Below, in pieces: positions 10,021-18,253 of a stretch of DNA of 45,194 nt. Position 1 is the first letter of the stretch. Every line of letters starts with the position of its first letter. A program made the position numbers and the translations under genes. The notes beneath the pieces were generated by a model. The model did not search any database and had not been told where the DNA came from. It saw only the letters and a list, made by a program, of their open reading frames with translations. Location: positions 1 through 45,194 of the forward strand of contig CACZBK010000026.1 of the NCBI GenBank assembly GCA_902779395.1. The letters run 5' to 3'. The stretch comes from an uncultured Lachnospiraceae bacterium. GTDB lineage: Bacteria; Bacillota; Clostridia; Lachnospirales; Lachnospiraceae.

Positions 10021-10157
10021 AATGAGGACACGGGGACGGTCCTAACTGTCCTCATGCTGTTAAAATGTATAGCGATCAAGTGTGTCAGTGATCGTGCATG
10101 CTGCGAAAAGCATTAAGGAATGAGTGAGGACAAAAGGACCGTCCCCGTGTCCTCATT
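10021..10157. repeat. Paired GGGGAC palindromic repeat (REP/MITE-like doublet)
   Basis: Two perfectly inverted 23-base arms, 10021-10043 and 10135-10157, flank about 91 bases. The core is GAGGACACGGGGACGGTCC. The next bases also pair (TGTCCTCA with TGAGGACA), and CGATCA/TGATCG forms a small central palindrome. Single copies of the core lie at 22481 and 32148. The layout resembles REP doublets or a small non-autonomous element. No transposase or RAYT gene is in the window. Confidence 0.8.
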
Positions 10158-10177
10158 GCTTGATGGGAGAATAAGGT

Positions 10178-10927
10178 ATGAGAACTCTTGAAACAAATGA
10201 CTGGATATTCCTAAACAGTATAATATATAAGATATATACGGTTGATGATATCGATGATATGCGAACGCAGTTTCTTGAACAGATGAAGATGCTTATCGAT
10301 TATGACAGCGCAGATTTTCATCTGGCATCTCCGGATGGGGAAAAAAAGCTGGTTTCCCCCATCTTGTATAACTGTGAAGAAGATATGTCAATGGTATATG
10401 ACGAGCTGGATTACAGCAGAGGGATATTGTATGGAGGAAAAACTCTTATCTATCGCGAAACAGATATAATAACTGACGAAAAAAGAGTTGATACAGACTA
10501 TTACAAGAATGTATATAAAGCCAATAACTGGCATTACTCGCTACAGATGGTCCTTGCGCGAAAAAAAGAATTTGTGGGGGTAGTGACTTTTTACAGGACC
10601 ATCGGGAAAGATGATTTTGTATACGATGATATCTTTATCCTTGATCTGTTAAAAGATCATCTGTCATACAGGCTTTATAAGCAAAAGAAGAATAACGATC
10701 CCACCGTTGAGAAACTGTCTGTACATGCAGCTGCAGAAAAATATGAGCTTACCAGGCGGGAAGAAGCTGTGCTTAAGCATCTTATGGAGGGTAAGAGCAA
10801 TACCGTTATCTGTGAGATAATGACCATTACGGAAGGTACACTTAAGAAGCATATATTGAATCTTTATCGCAAGCTTGGGATCAATAACCGGGTAGGGTTG
10901 TTTAAGATGATACTTGAAAAGGAGTGA
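10178..10927 (+). CDS. LuxR-type transcriptional regulator with N-terminal sensor-like domain
   Basis: This 249-residue protein ends in a LuxR/GerE helix-turn-helix from about residue 189: YELTRREEAVLKHLMEGKSN, followed by TEGTLKKHILNLYRKLGINN as the recognition region. The first 170 residues look like a small sensory fold (GAF/PAS-like by length and pattern, ending FVYDDIFILDLLKDHLSYRLY). No receiver phosphorylation site is seen. It lies just upstream of glnK and the transporter and amine-oxidation genes, so it is a candidate regulator of them; that is inference from position only. A short ACTACTcaaaaAGTAGT inverted repeat follows its stop codon. The ribosome site is GGGAG at 10165-10169. 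Confidence 0.85.
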   Translation: MRTLETNDWIFLNSIIYKIYTVDDIDDMRTQFLEQMKMLIDYDSADFHLASPDGEKKLVSPILYNCEEDMSMVYDELDYSRGILYGGKTLIYRETDIITDEKRVDTDYYKNVYKANNWHYSLQMVLARKKEFVGVVTFYRTIGKDDFVYDDIFILDLLKDHLSYRLYKQKKNNDPTVEKLSVHAAAEKYELTRREEAVLKHLMEGKSNTVICEIMTITEGTLKKHILNLYRKLGINNRVGLFKMILEKE

Positions 10928-10928
10928 G

Positions 10929-10945
10929 ACTACTCAAAAAGTAGT
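10929..10945. promoter_or_regulatory. Short inverted repeat, possible operator
   Basis: ACTACT (10929-10934) and AGTAGT (10940-10945) are separated by CAAAA, right after the LuxR-type gene and about 50 bases before the glnK -35. There is no T run, so it is not a terminator. It could be a regulator binding site; support is only the symmetry and position. Confidence 0.3.
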
Positions 10946-10995
10946 AGAAAAATGGTATTATTGGTGAGTTGAATTGTATTGATGAATAGTTTATA

Positions 10996-11024
10996 TTGCA
11001 CATAAAAGAAGTCCTATATTATAC
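10996..11024 (+). promoter_or_regulatory. glnK operon promoter
   Basis: TTGCAC (10996-11001) and TTATAC (11019-11024) are separated by 17 bases. Transcription would start near 11031, at the first base of the GGCAAGGGCGCT leader block. Confidence 0.6.
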
Positions 11025-11030
11025 AAATTA

Positions 11031-11073
11031 GGCAAGGGCGCTGTATCGGTGATACGGCGCCTTTTATGTTTTG
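11031..11073 (+). promoter_or_regulatory. glnK leader hairpin (shared nitrogen-gene leader)
   Basis: GGCAAGGGCGCT (11031-11042) opens the predicted transcript. An 11-bp stem follows: GGCGC (11037-11041) with GCGCC (11057-11061), plus a T-G wobble and GTATC/GATAC, closed by a GGT loop. TTTTATGTTTTG comes next. A terminator-like hairpin within about 30 bases of the predicted start suggests attenuation. The glnK start codon lies about 40 bases further on. Confidence 0.65.
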
Positions 11074-11100
11074 CAGTAAGAAGATAAGGAGGTATGAGTG

Positions 11101-11454
11101 ATGAAGGAATTAAATATATTTATACGTCCGGAGAAGCTTGAGGATGTTAAGGCAGTACTGGATAAGATTCATTGCGGAGGAATGACTTTATCGACCTGTA
11201 TGGGCTGCGGTACCCAGAAGGGCGTATCCGATGAAGGAAGCGTAAATGAGATAAAGGGTTATAAAACGACCATAAATCTTCTTCCGAAAGTAAAGGTGGA
11301 AGTGGTGGTAAATGATAAGGATGTTGAAACCGTAATATCAAATATCTGCGAAGTTTGTGCTACCGATCATGTGGGAGACGGAAAGATATTCATTAAAGAT
11401 GTTGAAGATGCGGTGAGGATCCGTACCGGAGAAAGAGGAGTAAAGGCATTATAG
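11101..11454 (+). CDS. glnK: P-II family nitrogen regulator GlnK
   Basis: This roughly 117-residue trimeric signal protein senses nitrogen and energy status through 2-oxoglutarate and ATP/ADP. It shows the T-loop approach TCMGCGTQKG, the LLPKVKVEVVV strand, the GDGKIFIKDV loop and the RIRTGERG C-terminal signature. The T-loop lacks the usual RGAEY uridylylation tyrosine context, although a tyrosine is nearby in KGYKT, so control by effector binding rather than uridylylation is likely. ATG 11101 is preferred over GTG 11098 because AGGAGG (11088-11093) is better spaced. The next gene, potA, begins 14 bases after the stop, so glnK is probably cotranscribed with a polyamine-type transporter rather than an ammonium channel, an unusual pairing. 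The window has a second P-II domain, fused to Amt. Confidence 0.93.
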   Translation: MKELNIFIRPEKLEDVKAVLDKIHCGGMTLSTCMGCGTQKGVSDEGSVNEIKGYKTTINLLPKVKVEVVVNDKDVETVISNICEVCATDHVGDGKIFIKDVEDAVRIRTGERGVKAL

Positions 11455-11468
11455 CCGGAGGTACGCAT

Positions 11469-12578
11469 ATGGGTACTATAGTTGAGATGATAGGAGTCAA
11501 TAAAAGATATGGTTCTAATCACGTGGTAAAAGACCTGAACCTGACAGTGAATGAAGGCGAGTTCCTTACACTTCTTGGCTCATCGGGATGCGGAAAGACT
11601 ACAACGCTCAGAATGATAGCGGGGTTTGAAGAACCAAGTACAGGGAGTATCAAGGTGGAGGGTATTCCCGTAGAGGAGAAGGAACCATATGAGAGAAACG
11701 TAAATACGGTGTTTCAGACATATGCGCTGTTTCCGCATAAAACGATCTTTGACAATATAGCATACGGGTTGAAGATGAAGAAAGTCCCTAAACCGGAGAT
11801 AAAGGAGCGTGTGATTGAGATGATGGAAATGATACAGCTTTCAGGTTTTGAAAAAAGATATCCCGCACAGCTTTCAGGAGGACAGAAACAGAGAGTTGCC
11901 ATTGCAAGAGCGCTTATTAACAGACCGAGGGTACTTCTTCTGGATGAGCCGCTGGGGGCGCTGGATCTTAAGCTGAGGAAACAGATGCAGCTGGAACTTA
12001 AAAGGCTTCAGAAAAAGCTGAATATAACATTTATATATGTAACGCACGATCAGGAAGAAGCACTGACTATGAGTGACAGGATAGCGATAATGCATGACGG
12101 TATAGTAGATCAGCTTGATACTCCTGTTGAGATATATGAACATCCGGCTACAAGGTTTGTAGCAACCTTTATAGGAGAGACCAATACATATGACGGATGT
12201 GTTACCAGCATCCACGAAGGTATAGCTACGGTAACACTGGAAAACGGTGCGGTAAAGGTTAAGTGTGATGACAGTTTTTCAATACTGGAATATGCAACTG
12301 TATCTGTAAGGCCCGAGAAGATGCGTTTTCAGACTAAACCACGTGAAGGTTTTGAACTGGTTGCGATAGTAAAAGATTACATTTATGTGGGAGCAGTACT
12401 CAAATGCATCGTAACATTGCCTAATGGAAATGAACTTAAGATAGAAAGGCTTGCAGGTCAGGAGCTTCCACCTGTGGGAAGCAGGATCTTCCCCTACTGG
12501 GAGCCGGAAGATGCGGTGCTGATACATAATGACAGCTATAAGATATTTAAGATACTGGATGAGATCAAATTGGCATAA
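11469..12578 (+). CDS. potA: Spermidine/putrescine-type ABC transporter ATPase
   Basis: This 369-residue ATPase energises uptake by the PotBC permease. Walker A is GSSGCGKTTTLR (near residue 36), the signature is LSGGQKQRVAIARAL (about 138) and Walker B is RVLLLDEPLGALD (about 156); the H-loop THDQEEAL follows. The last 130 residues form the TOBE-type regulatory domain seen in PotA/CysA subfamilies (TFIGETN..., VSVRPEKM). It has a GGAGG site and starts 14 bases after glnK. The PotA assignment rests on the complete A-B-C-D set that follows. The true substrate may be a related cationic amine, given the downstream oxidation genes. Confidence 0.93.
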   Translation: MGTIVEMIGVNKRYGSNHVVKDLNLTVNEGEFLTLLGSSGCGKTTTLRMIAGFEEPSTGSIKVEGIPVEEKEPYERNVNTVFQTYALFPHKTIFDNIAYGLKMKKVPKPEIKERVIEMMEMIQLSGFEKRYPAQLSGGQKQRVAIARALINRPRVLLLDEPLGALDLKLRKQMQLELKRLQKKLNITFIYVTHDQEEALTMSDRIAIMHDGIVDQLDTPVEIYEHPATRFVATFIGETNTYDGCVTSIHEGIATVTLENGAVKVKCDDSFSILEYATVSVRPEKMRFQTKPREGFELVAIVKDYIYVGAVLKCIVTLPNGNELKIERLAGQELPPVGSRIFPYWEPEDAVLIHNDSYKIFKILDEIKLA

Positions 12579-12581
12579 GAA

Positions 12582-12652
12582 AAGATCCTTCGGGTATACG
12601 CCCACTGGATGACAGCAGACAGAAATGTCATCCTGAGCGAGGCGAAGGATTA
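12582..12652. repeat. Dispersed GTCATCCTGAGC palindrome between potA and potB
   Basis: ATCCTTCG pairs with CGAAGGAT at the ends, and GGATGACA (12607-12614) pairs with TGTCATCC (12626-12633) inside. This is the fullest copy of the family also found near 867, 30600 and 43340. It sits inside an operon and could tune or stabilise the messenger. Confidence 0.75.
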
Positions 12653-12680
12653 TAAAAAAAGCAGAGAGGAGAACATAAGC

Positions 12681-13553
12681 ATGAAAGCATCAAAACATGA
12701 ATTCAGATCAAACGCTTTGCCGGCTATGGTAACGGTCGGTCCGGTGGCGCTGCTTCTTATGTTCCTGGTGGCTGCTCCTTTGATACTGGTAGCCGTGATG
12801 AGTTTTTGCAAGACCGATGAATATTACAATGTGATTTATGAATTCACTGCGGCTAATTACACTAAACTGGTATCCGTAGAATATGTAAAGATATATGCCA
12901 GATCACTGCTGATAGCCTTTGTTACTACCCTTATATGCATGCTTATAGGATATCCGTTCGCATATATAATAGCAAGGACAAAGAGCAAAAAGAAAAAGCT
13001 GCTGTATATGCTGGTGATAATCCCGTTCTGGACCAATTCGCTGATAAGGATATACGGCTGGAGAAGCTTCCTTGGAAATAACGGCTGGCTTGTAAAACTG
13101 CTGACTCTTATGCATCTGGCAGACGGATCCGCGGAGCTTTTGTATAAGACCGGAACAACTATATTGGGTATGGTATACTGCTTTGTTCCTTTTATGGTAC
13201 TTCCGCTGTATACCGCAATAGAGAAGCTGGACGGCAGCCTCCTGGAGGCATCGAGCGATCTGGGAGCCAAGCCGATTCGTACACTGTTTGAAGTGATCCT
13301 TCCCTTGACATCAGGCGGTATATTTTCCGGATGCATAATGGTATTTATACCATGTCTGGGTTACTTCTTCGTATCAAACATACTTGGGGGCGGCAATACG
13401 GATATGATCGGTAACCTGATAGAGCGACAGTTTAAGAGCGCAAATAACTGGCCGCTGGGTGCGGCGCTGTCGATCATCCTGATACTGTTAACGATACTTT
13501 TGGTAAAGATCTATCAGAAACTCGGCGGAGACATGGACAGTCTGGGAGTATGA
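12681..13553 (+). CDS. potB: Spermidine/putrescine-type ABC transporter permease PotB
   Basis: This polytopic membrane protein of about 290 residues is one half of the import channel. The first membrane segment is PVALLLMFLVAAPLILVAVM, and the ATPase-contact EAA loop is EASSDLGAKPIRTLFEVILP. An upstream in-frame start at 12609 would add 24 residues encoded by the repeat element and is unlikely. ATG 12681 follows GAGAGGAGAA with good spacing. It lies between potA and potC, as in classical pot operons. Confidence 0.9.
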   Translation: MKASKHEFRSNALPAMVTVGPVALLLMFLVAAPLILVAVMSFCKTDEYYNVIYEFTAANYTKLVSVEYVKIYARSLLIAFVTTLICMLIGYPFAYIIARTKSKKKKLLYMLVIIPFWTNSLIRIYGWRSFLGNNGWLVKLLTLMHLADGSAELLYKTGTTILGMVYCFVPFMVLPLYTAIEKLDGSLLEASSDLGAKPIRTLFEVILPLTSGGIFSGCIMVFIPCLGYFFVSNILGGGNTDMIGNLIERQFKSANNWPLGAALSIILILLTILLVKIYQKLGGDMDSLGV

Positions 13554-13562
13554 GAGGTGCCT

Positions 13563-14369
13563 ATGAAAAAGAAAGGTAAAGAAAAACGTAATAAAGGTTT
13601 AAGTATAGTGTTTTGTATGGCAGTTTATCTGTTTTTGTTCCTTCCTCTCTTTGTGGTTGTGGCAAATTCATTTAATGCCACAACCACAAAGCCATATCTC
13701 AGCTGGAAGGGATTTACTATTGACTGGTACATTAAACTCTGGAGTAATACTTCGCTTCTGGAATCCTTTAGAAATACAATGTTGATCGCACTGATAAGCA
13801 CTTTGCTCTCAACAGCCATCGGTACTCTTGGAGCGGTGGGTATCTACAGGTACAAGTTTAAGGGCAAAGGGATAATAAACGGATTGTTATATATACCGGT
13901 TGTCATTCCGGAGATAGTCATAGGAATAGCGCTTCTGACTATCTTTTCAAAAACGGGAGTTCCGCGTGGTATGCTGACATTGGTATTATCCCATGTAAGC
14001 TTCTGTGTACCATATGTGATCTTTAATGTAAGGGCCAGGCTTTCGGGATATGATGCGTCGATCGAAGAGGTGAGTATGGATCTGGGTGCGAATCGTATAG
14101 TTACATTTTTTGAGATCACTTTACCGATACTTGCACCCGGAATAGCAGGAGGAGCGTTGCTTGCGTTTACGCTTTCCATAGATGATGTGATCATAAGCTA
14201 TTTTGTCAACGGACAGACGAAGACTTATCCACTGAAGGTAATGGAGAGTATCAAAAGCGGTGTTTCACCGGATGTAAATGCACTCTCGGCACTTTTATTA
14301 CTGGGTACGATCGGCCTGGTATTCATAACACAGAGTGGCATATTATCCGGAAAGCATAATAAAGTCTGA
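13563..14369 (+). CDS. potC: Spermidine/putrescine-type ABC transporter permease PotC
   Basis: This second permease of about 268 residues has around six membrane segments (for example VFCMAVYLFLFLPLFVVVANSF) and the EAA loop EVSMDLGANRIVTFFEITLP. ATG 13563 with GAGAGG upstream is preferred; GTG 13557 is the in-frame alternative. It starts 9 bases after potB. It would pair with PotB to form the channel for substrate delivered by the PotD-type lipoprotein. Confidence 0.9.
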   Translation: MKKKGKEKRNKGLSIVFCMAVYLFLFLPLFVVVANSFNATTTKPYLSWKGFTIDWYIKLWSNTSLLESFRNTMLIALISTLLSTAIGTLGAVGIYRYKFKGKGIINGLLYIPVVIPEIVIGIALLTIFSKTGVPRGMLTLVLSHVSFCVPYVIFNVRARLSGYDASIEEVSMDLGANRIVTFFEITLPILAPGIAGGALLAFTLSIDDVIISYFVNGQTKTYPLKVMESIKSGVSPDVNALSALLLLGTIGLVFITQSGILSGKHNKV

Positions 14370-14396
14370 ACAGGACGTGAAAAGGAGGAATGGATC

Positions 14397-15479
14397 ATGA
14401 AGAAGAGATTATTAGTTTTGGTTTCAGTACTATCATTGGCGGTAATGTGTATGACAGGCTGCGGGGAAAAGGGAGTCACTCAGGCTTCGGCAGCAGGTAA
14501 AACAGAAGATGACAAAGGAGAACTTAATCTGTTTGTATGGACGGAGTATCTGCCGGATTCAGTGGTTGATAAGTTTGAAAAAGAAACAGGTATTAAGGTA
14601 AACGTTTCAACTTATTCATCAAATGAAGATATGCTTGCAAAGGTCAAGTCGGAGGCTGCAGGTGCCTATGATGTGCTACAGCCCAGTGATTACATGGTGG
14701 CCCAGCTTATAGCACAGGGAATGCTTAAAGAACTGGATCTTGACAGACTTCCCAATTTCGCACATATAGGTGAAAGCTATAAGGATCCAAGCTATGATCC
14801 GGGCAATGTGTATTCGGTACCTTATATGGGAGGCGCAGGAGCAATAGCCGTAAATACCGACAAGGTAGACATTGATATCACATCCTATGAAGATCTGTTT
14901 GATCCTTCGCTGGAAGGCAAACTTGTGGTACTTGACGATTTCCGTGCTGTCATTGGTATGACTAACAAGGCACTGGGGTATGATTTAAGTGAAACGGATC
15001 CGGCAAGGCTTGCTCAGGTTTCCGATAAGCTTATGGAGCTTAAGAAGAATGTGGCACTGTATGATTCGGATTCGCCCAAGAGTGCATTAATATCAGGTGA
15101 CTGTTATGCGGGAATGATATGGAGCGCAGAGATAGCCATGGCCATGGCTGAAGTGCCTTCAATAAAGGTTATATATCCTGAAGAAGGAGCATATCTTTTC
15201 TTTGATAACTGGGTAGTGACAAAGGATTCACCTAATTACGATAATGCAATGGAGTGGATGAACTTTATGATGGATCCCGAAAATATGGCGATGGTATTGG
15301 AAGAATTCCCTTATCTGTGTGCAAACGCAGACGCCATCGAGATCATGGGGGAGGATTACAGCAGTAATCCGGCAAAGAACCCTCCCGCAGAAGCGATATC
15401 AAAGGGAAGCTTCGTTGAAAACTTAAGCAGCGATGTGTTGGAAATATACAGTGATATGTGGACTAAGTTAAAAGAATAA
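14397..15479 (+). CDS. potD: Polyamine-type substrate-binding lipoprotein PotD
   Basis: This 360-residue extracellular binding protein has a signal peptide (MKKRLLVLVSVLSLAVMCMT) ending in the lipobox MTGC, so Cys22 would be lipidated and anchored outside the membrane. The mature part has the PotD pattern: LNLFVWTEYLPDSVVDKFEK at the start, YDVLQPSDYMV, VPYMGGAGAIAVNTDKV, and the C-terminal DNWVVTKDSPN. The YxWxxY/E-type binding residues suit a cationic polyamine or similar amine. AAAGGAGG precedes the ATG. The gene is followed by a hairpin that may end the transporter transcript or lead the next genes. Confidence 0.92.
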   Translation: MKKRLLVLVSVLSLAVMCMTGCGEKGVTQASAAGKTEDDKGELNLFVWTEYLPDSVVDKFEKETGIKVNVSTYSSNEDMLAKVKSEAAGAYDVLQPSDYMVAQLIAQGMLKELDLDRLPNFAHIGESYKDPSYDPGNVYSVPYMGGAGAIAVNTDKVDIDITSYEDLFDPSLEGKLVVLDDFRAVIGMTNKALGYDLSETDPARLAQVSDKLMELKKNVALYDSDSPKSALISGDCYAGMIWSAEIAMAMAEVPSIKVIYPEEGAYLFFDNWVVTKDSPNYDNAMEWMNFMMDPENMAMVLEEFPYLCANADAIEIMGEDYSSNPAKNPPAEAISKGSFVENLSSDVLEIYSDMWTKLKE

Positions 15480-15493
15480 GCTTATGCAGCTTT

Positions 15494-15549
15494 TGATAAC
15501 GGGGCAAAGGGGCCCGGGATGGACACGGATCTGTCCCGGGTTTTGATTT
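15494..15549 (+). promoter_or_regulatory. Leader hairpin before the amine-oxidation genes (or potD terminator)
   Basis: A weak -10 (TGATAA, 15494-15499) precedes GGCAAAGGGGCC (15503-15514). A hairpin follows with arms CCCGGGA (15513-15519) and TCCCGGG (15534-15540), then TTTTGATTT. It may terminate potABCD. The 12-base block matches the leaders of gltB, glnK and pyrG, which favours a regulatory leader. Confidence 0.5.
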
Positions 15550-15566
15550 AAAAGGGAGATGAGAAT

Positions 15567-16715
15567 ATGGCGATTGATTTTTTGTATATGAGTGAAGAAA
15601 ACATGATCGATGCCGGAGTGCTAGATGCAAAACGCTGCGTGGAGACCATGAGGGATGTGATGAGTCTTTTCGGAAAAGGAGATTATATCATGGGAGGACC
15701 CAAAGGTGACGAGCACGGACTGCAGATCAATTTTCCCAAAGCTAAGGATATCGAAAACTTTCCTTTAGATAATGGACCTGACAGAAGATTTAATGCGATG
15801 CCGGCATATCTGGGCGGAAGATTTCATATAGCGGGACAGAAATGGTACGGATCGAATCATGAGAATATAAGCAGGGGGCTTCCAAGATCGATTCTTATGG
15901 CCACGCTGAATGATGTAGACAGCGGAGCTCCTATAGCATATATGTCGGCAAATCTCCTAAGCGCGATGAGAACAGGCTCTATGCCGGCTATGGCAGCGGA
16001 TTATCTTGCAAAACATGATTCGGAAGTGCTTTCGATACTTGGTCCGGGCGTGATAAATAAATGTGCGTTGATGAGCTATATGGCTGTACTGCCCGGGATA
16101 AAAAAGATAAAGATAAAAGGAAGTTCTCCGATATCGGCATCAACGCTGGCATTTAAGAAATTCGTCAGCGAGAAATATCCGCAGATTAAGCAGATCGAGA
16201 TCTGCGATACACTTGAGCAGGCATGCCGTGATGCGGATGTTGTAAGTGAGGCGATGTCTGTCAGCCCCGATAAAGCAGAGGAATTCCACCTTGAGTGGTT
16301 TAAGAAGGGAGCAACGGTGTTTTCTATGGGAAGTTTTCCTTTCAGGGAATTTGATAAACTTGCTGATATAACAATGGTGGTTGATAACTACGGGATGTAT
16401 GACAAATATATGAACAACTTTATAGCACGCGGTCCCGTCGATGAGCTTGGAAATAAAAGGGAGTGGGTGATCATGGGGATTCATTTCATACACCTGGTAA
16501 GAGAAGGAATGGTAAAAAAGGAACAGGTGATAAACCTTTGCGATATTGTAAACGGTATATCGAAGGGAAGGACTTCTAATGAAGAGATAGTGTTTTGCAG
16601 CAGCGGCGGGATGCCGATAGAGGATGTGGCCTGGGGATATGACTGCTACAGATATGCGATAGAAAAAGGCATAGGGACCGGGCTTAGGCTGTGGGAAGAA
16701 CCATACATGAGATAG
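15567..16715 (+). CDS. Ornithine cyclodeaminase/mu-crystallin family protein, copy 1
   Basis: This 382-residue protein of the OCD/mu-crystallin family contains enzymes acting on amino acids or cyclic imines with NAD(P). Seen here are an N-terminal EENMIDAGV...CVETM region, the substrate-side segment GQKWYGSN, the strongly conserved LMATLNDVDSGAPIAYMSANLLSAMRTGSMPA, the nucleotide-binding loop ILGPGVINKCAL (about 152) and an Asp in MVVDNY. It is about 40-60 residues longer than classical ornithine cyclodeaminase. A paralogue follows 27 bases later. From memory and unchecked, some automated annotations call similar proteins 'tyramine oxidase subunit B'. The reaction is not known from sequence; a role with the neighbouring amine/opine-oxidase-like complex is inferred from position. 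Confidence 0.8.
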   Translation: MAIDFLYMSEENMIDAGVLDAKRCVETMRDVMSLFGKGDYIMGGPKGDEHGLQINFPKAKDIENFPLDNGPDRRFNAMPAYLGGRFHIAGQKWYGSNHENISRGLPRSILMATLNDVDSGAPIAYMSANLLSAMRTGSMPAMAADYLAKHDSEVLSILGPGVINKCALMSYMAVLPGIKKIKIKGSSPISASTLAFKKFVSEKYPQIKQIEICDTLEQACRDADVVSEAMSVSPDKAEEFHLEWFKKGATVFSMGSFPFREFDKLADITMVVDNYGMYDKYMNNFIARGPVDELGNKREWVIMGIHFIHLVREGMVKKEQVINLCDIVNGISKGRTSNEEIVFCSSGGMPIEDVAWGYDCYRYAIEKGIGTGLRLWEEPYMR

Positions 16716-16742
16716 ATATGTTTTGGGAAGGGAGATGGTAAT

Positions 16743-17876
16743 ATGAGTTATCCGGCAATAGATTTTTTGTTTTTGAATGAAGAGGATATGATAAAGGCCG
16801 GTGTTAAGGATATGCCGGCATGTATAGATGCCATGGAGGAAGTGGTGAAATGTCTGAATGCCGGGGATTATGTGATGGGGGGAGAGAATCATAATTCACA
16901 TGGGAGCCAGGTTTCATTTCCTAAAGATTCTGTTTTTCCTAATATGCCTAAAGATGTTGGGGATGACAGAAGATTCATGGCTATGCCCGCATATATAGGA
17001 GGTCCCTTTGATCTGATGGGGATGAAGTGGTACGGCTCCAATATGGCTAACCGTAAAATGGGACTTCCCAGATCGATACTGACCGTGATGTTAAACGATA
17101 AGGATACGGGAGCACCGCTTGCCCTTATGAGCGCTAATCTCTTAAGTGCGTACAGGACAGGAGCTATTCCCGGAGTAGGTGCCAGATATCTGGTTAGGAA
17201 AAATGCGAAGGTATGCGGAATCTGCGGGCCGGGTGTAATGGGAAAGACCTCATTGGCAGCGATAATGGCAGTATGCCCGGAAATTGATACGCTGAAGGTC
17301 AAGGGACGTGGAAAGGCATCACTTGAAAAGTTCATTGGCTTTGTAAAAAAAGAATACCCTGATCTGAAAAATATAACAGCGGTGGATACTGTGGAAGAAT
17401 TGATAAGAGATTGTGATGTTATCTCCTTTGCCAATTCGGGAGGATATGATCCCTCAACTTATCCGTTTGTAAAGAAGGAATGGATCAAGCCCGGGGCAGT
17501 TATCATAGGGGTAAGCGCATTTGACATGGATGCTGAGGAACTGGCGTCATGTTCGCTGGTAGTTGACAATATCAAGCTTTATCAGTCGTGGGCGGAGGAG
17601 TATCCTTATCCTTCATTCGGAATAAATAATATCATAGGATCAAAGTTTACCGATATGGTGCATGACGGGCTGATCACTATGGATGAGATAACGGATCTGG
17701 GAGATATCATTTTCAGCAAGAAATCCGGCAGGGTCAGTGAAGATCAGATATTTGTTTATTCAGTAGGAGGCATGCCGGTGGAAGATGTGGCATGGGGGAA
17801 GGTCTGTTATGAAAAAGCAAAAAAAATGGGACTGGGAACAAAGTTACATTTATGGGACAGTCCGGATATGTGTTAA
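16743..17876 (+). CDS. Ornithine cyclodeaminase/mu-crystallin family protein, copy 2
   Basis: This 377-residue paralogue of the preceding gene aligns along the full length (IDFLFLNEEDMIKAGV, GMKWYGSN, SILTVMLNDKDTGAPLALMSANLLSA, GPGVMGKTSLAAIM, SLVVDN, GGMPVEDVAWG). It diverges enough that the two may handle different substrates or form a heteromer. The lysine-containing KWYGSN segment and the C-terminal Asp are both kept, so there is no sign of decay. A GGGAG site precedes the ATG. It is followed closely by the [2Fe-2S] subunit, so all these genes are probably one transcript. The family is secure; the substrate is unknown. Confidence 0.8.
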   Translation: MSYPAIDFLFLNEEDMIKAGVKDMPACIDAMEEVVKCLNAGDYVMGGENHNSHGSQVSFPKDSVFPNMPKDVGDDRRFMAMPAYIGGPFDLMGMKWYGSNMANRKMGLPRSILTVMLNDKDTGAPLALMSANLLSAYRTGAIPGVGARYLVRKNAKVCGICGPGVMGKTSLAAIMAVCPEIDTLKVKGRGKASLEKFIGFVKKEYPDLKNITAVDTVEELIRDCDVISFANSGGYDPSTYPFVKKEWIKPGAVIIGVSAFDMDAEELASCSLVVDNIKLYQSWAEEYPYPSFGINNIIGSKFTDMVHDGLITMDEITDLGDIIFSKKSGRVSEDQIFVYSVGGMPVEDVAWGKVCYEKAKKMGLGTKLHLWDSPDMC

Positions 17877-17914
17877 GGTCTGAGACGGATAAAGACAGAG
17901 AGGAGATCAGGATC

Positions 17915-18241
17915 ATGGCAGAGAGGATAGAGGAACATCCGATACTCGGTGTTGTTGAGAAAGGTCGTAAAGTAAGTTTTAGCTTTGACGGAAAAGAAAT
18001 CGAAGGATATGAGGGAGAACCTATAGCTGCGGCTCTTAAAGCCGCAGGCGTTATGGTTCACAGATATACACAGAAGGAGCATAAGCCAAGAGGGATATTC
18101 TGTGCGATAGGACGGTGTACTGACTGTGTGATGATAGTTGATGGCGTACCCAACGTAAGGACATGTATAACACCGCTTAAAGAGGGGATGGCGGTCAGGA
18201 CACAGTACGGGGTTTCAGATAAAGCTTTTGAGGAACAGTAG
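17915..18241 (+). CDS. [2Fe-2S] ferredoxin-like subunit (HcnA/opine-oxidase small subunit type)
   Basis: This small electron-transfer subunit of about 108 residues has the Fer2_4 pattern: VSFSFDGKEIEGYEGEPIAA, then GIFCAIGRCTDCVMIVDG and a final NVRTCITPL, giving the four-cysteine C-x4-C-x2-C...C set. Such proteins are the small subunits of HcnABC, opine oxidases and heteromeric proline dehydrogenases, or the N-terminal part of sarcosine oxidase alpha. ATG 17915 with AGGAG nine bases upstream is preferred over an upstream in-frame start at 17852 that would overlap the previous gene. It lies 6 to 12 bases before the flavoprotein subunit, as expected for one complex. Confidence 0.85.
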   Translation: MAERIEEHPILGVVEKGRKVSFSFDGKEIEGYEGEPIAAALKAAGVMVHRYTQKEHKPRGIFCAIGRCTDCVMIVDGVPNVRTCITPLKEGMAVRTQYGVSDKAFEEQ

Positions 18242-18253
18242 GAGGACATGTTT

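Noticed and set aside
10021-10157. CRISPR-like repeat
   Set aside because: The arms are inverted, not direct, and occur as only one pair without regular spacers.
12609-12680. N-terminal extension of PotB
   Set aside because: These codons fall in the dispersed repeat and lack family similarity; ATG 12681 has the proper ribosome site.
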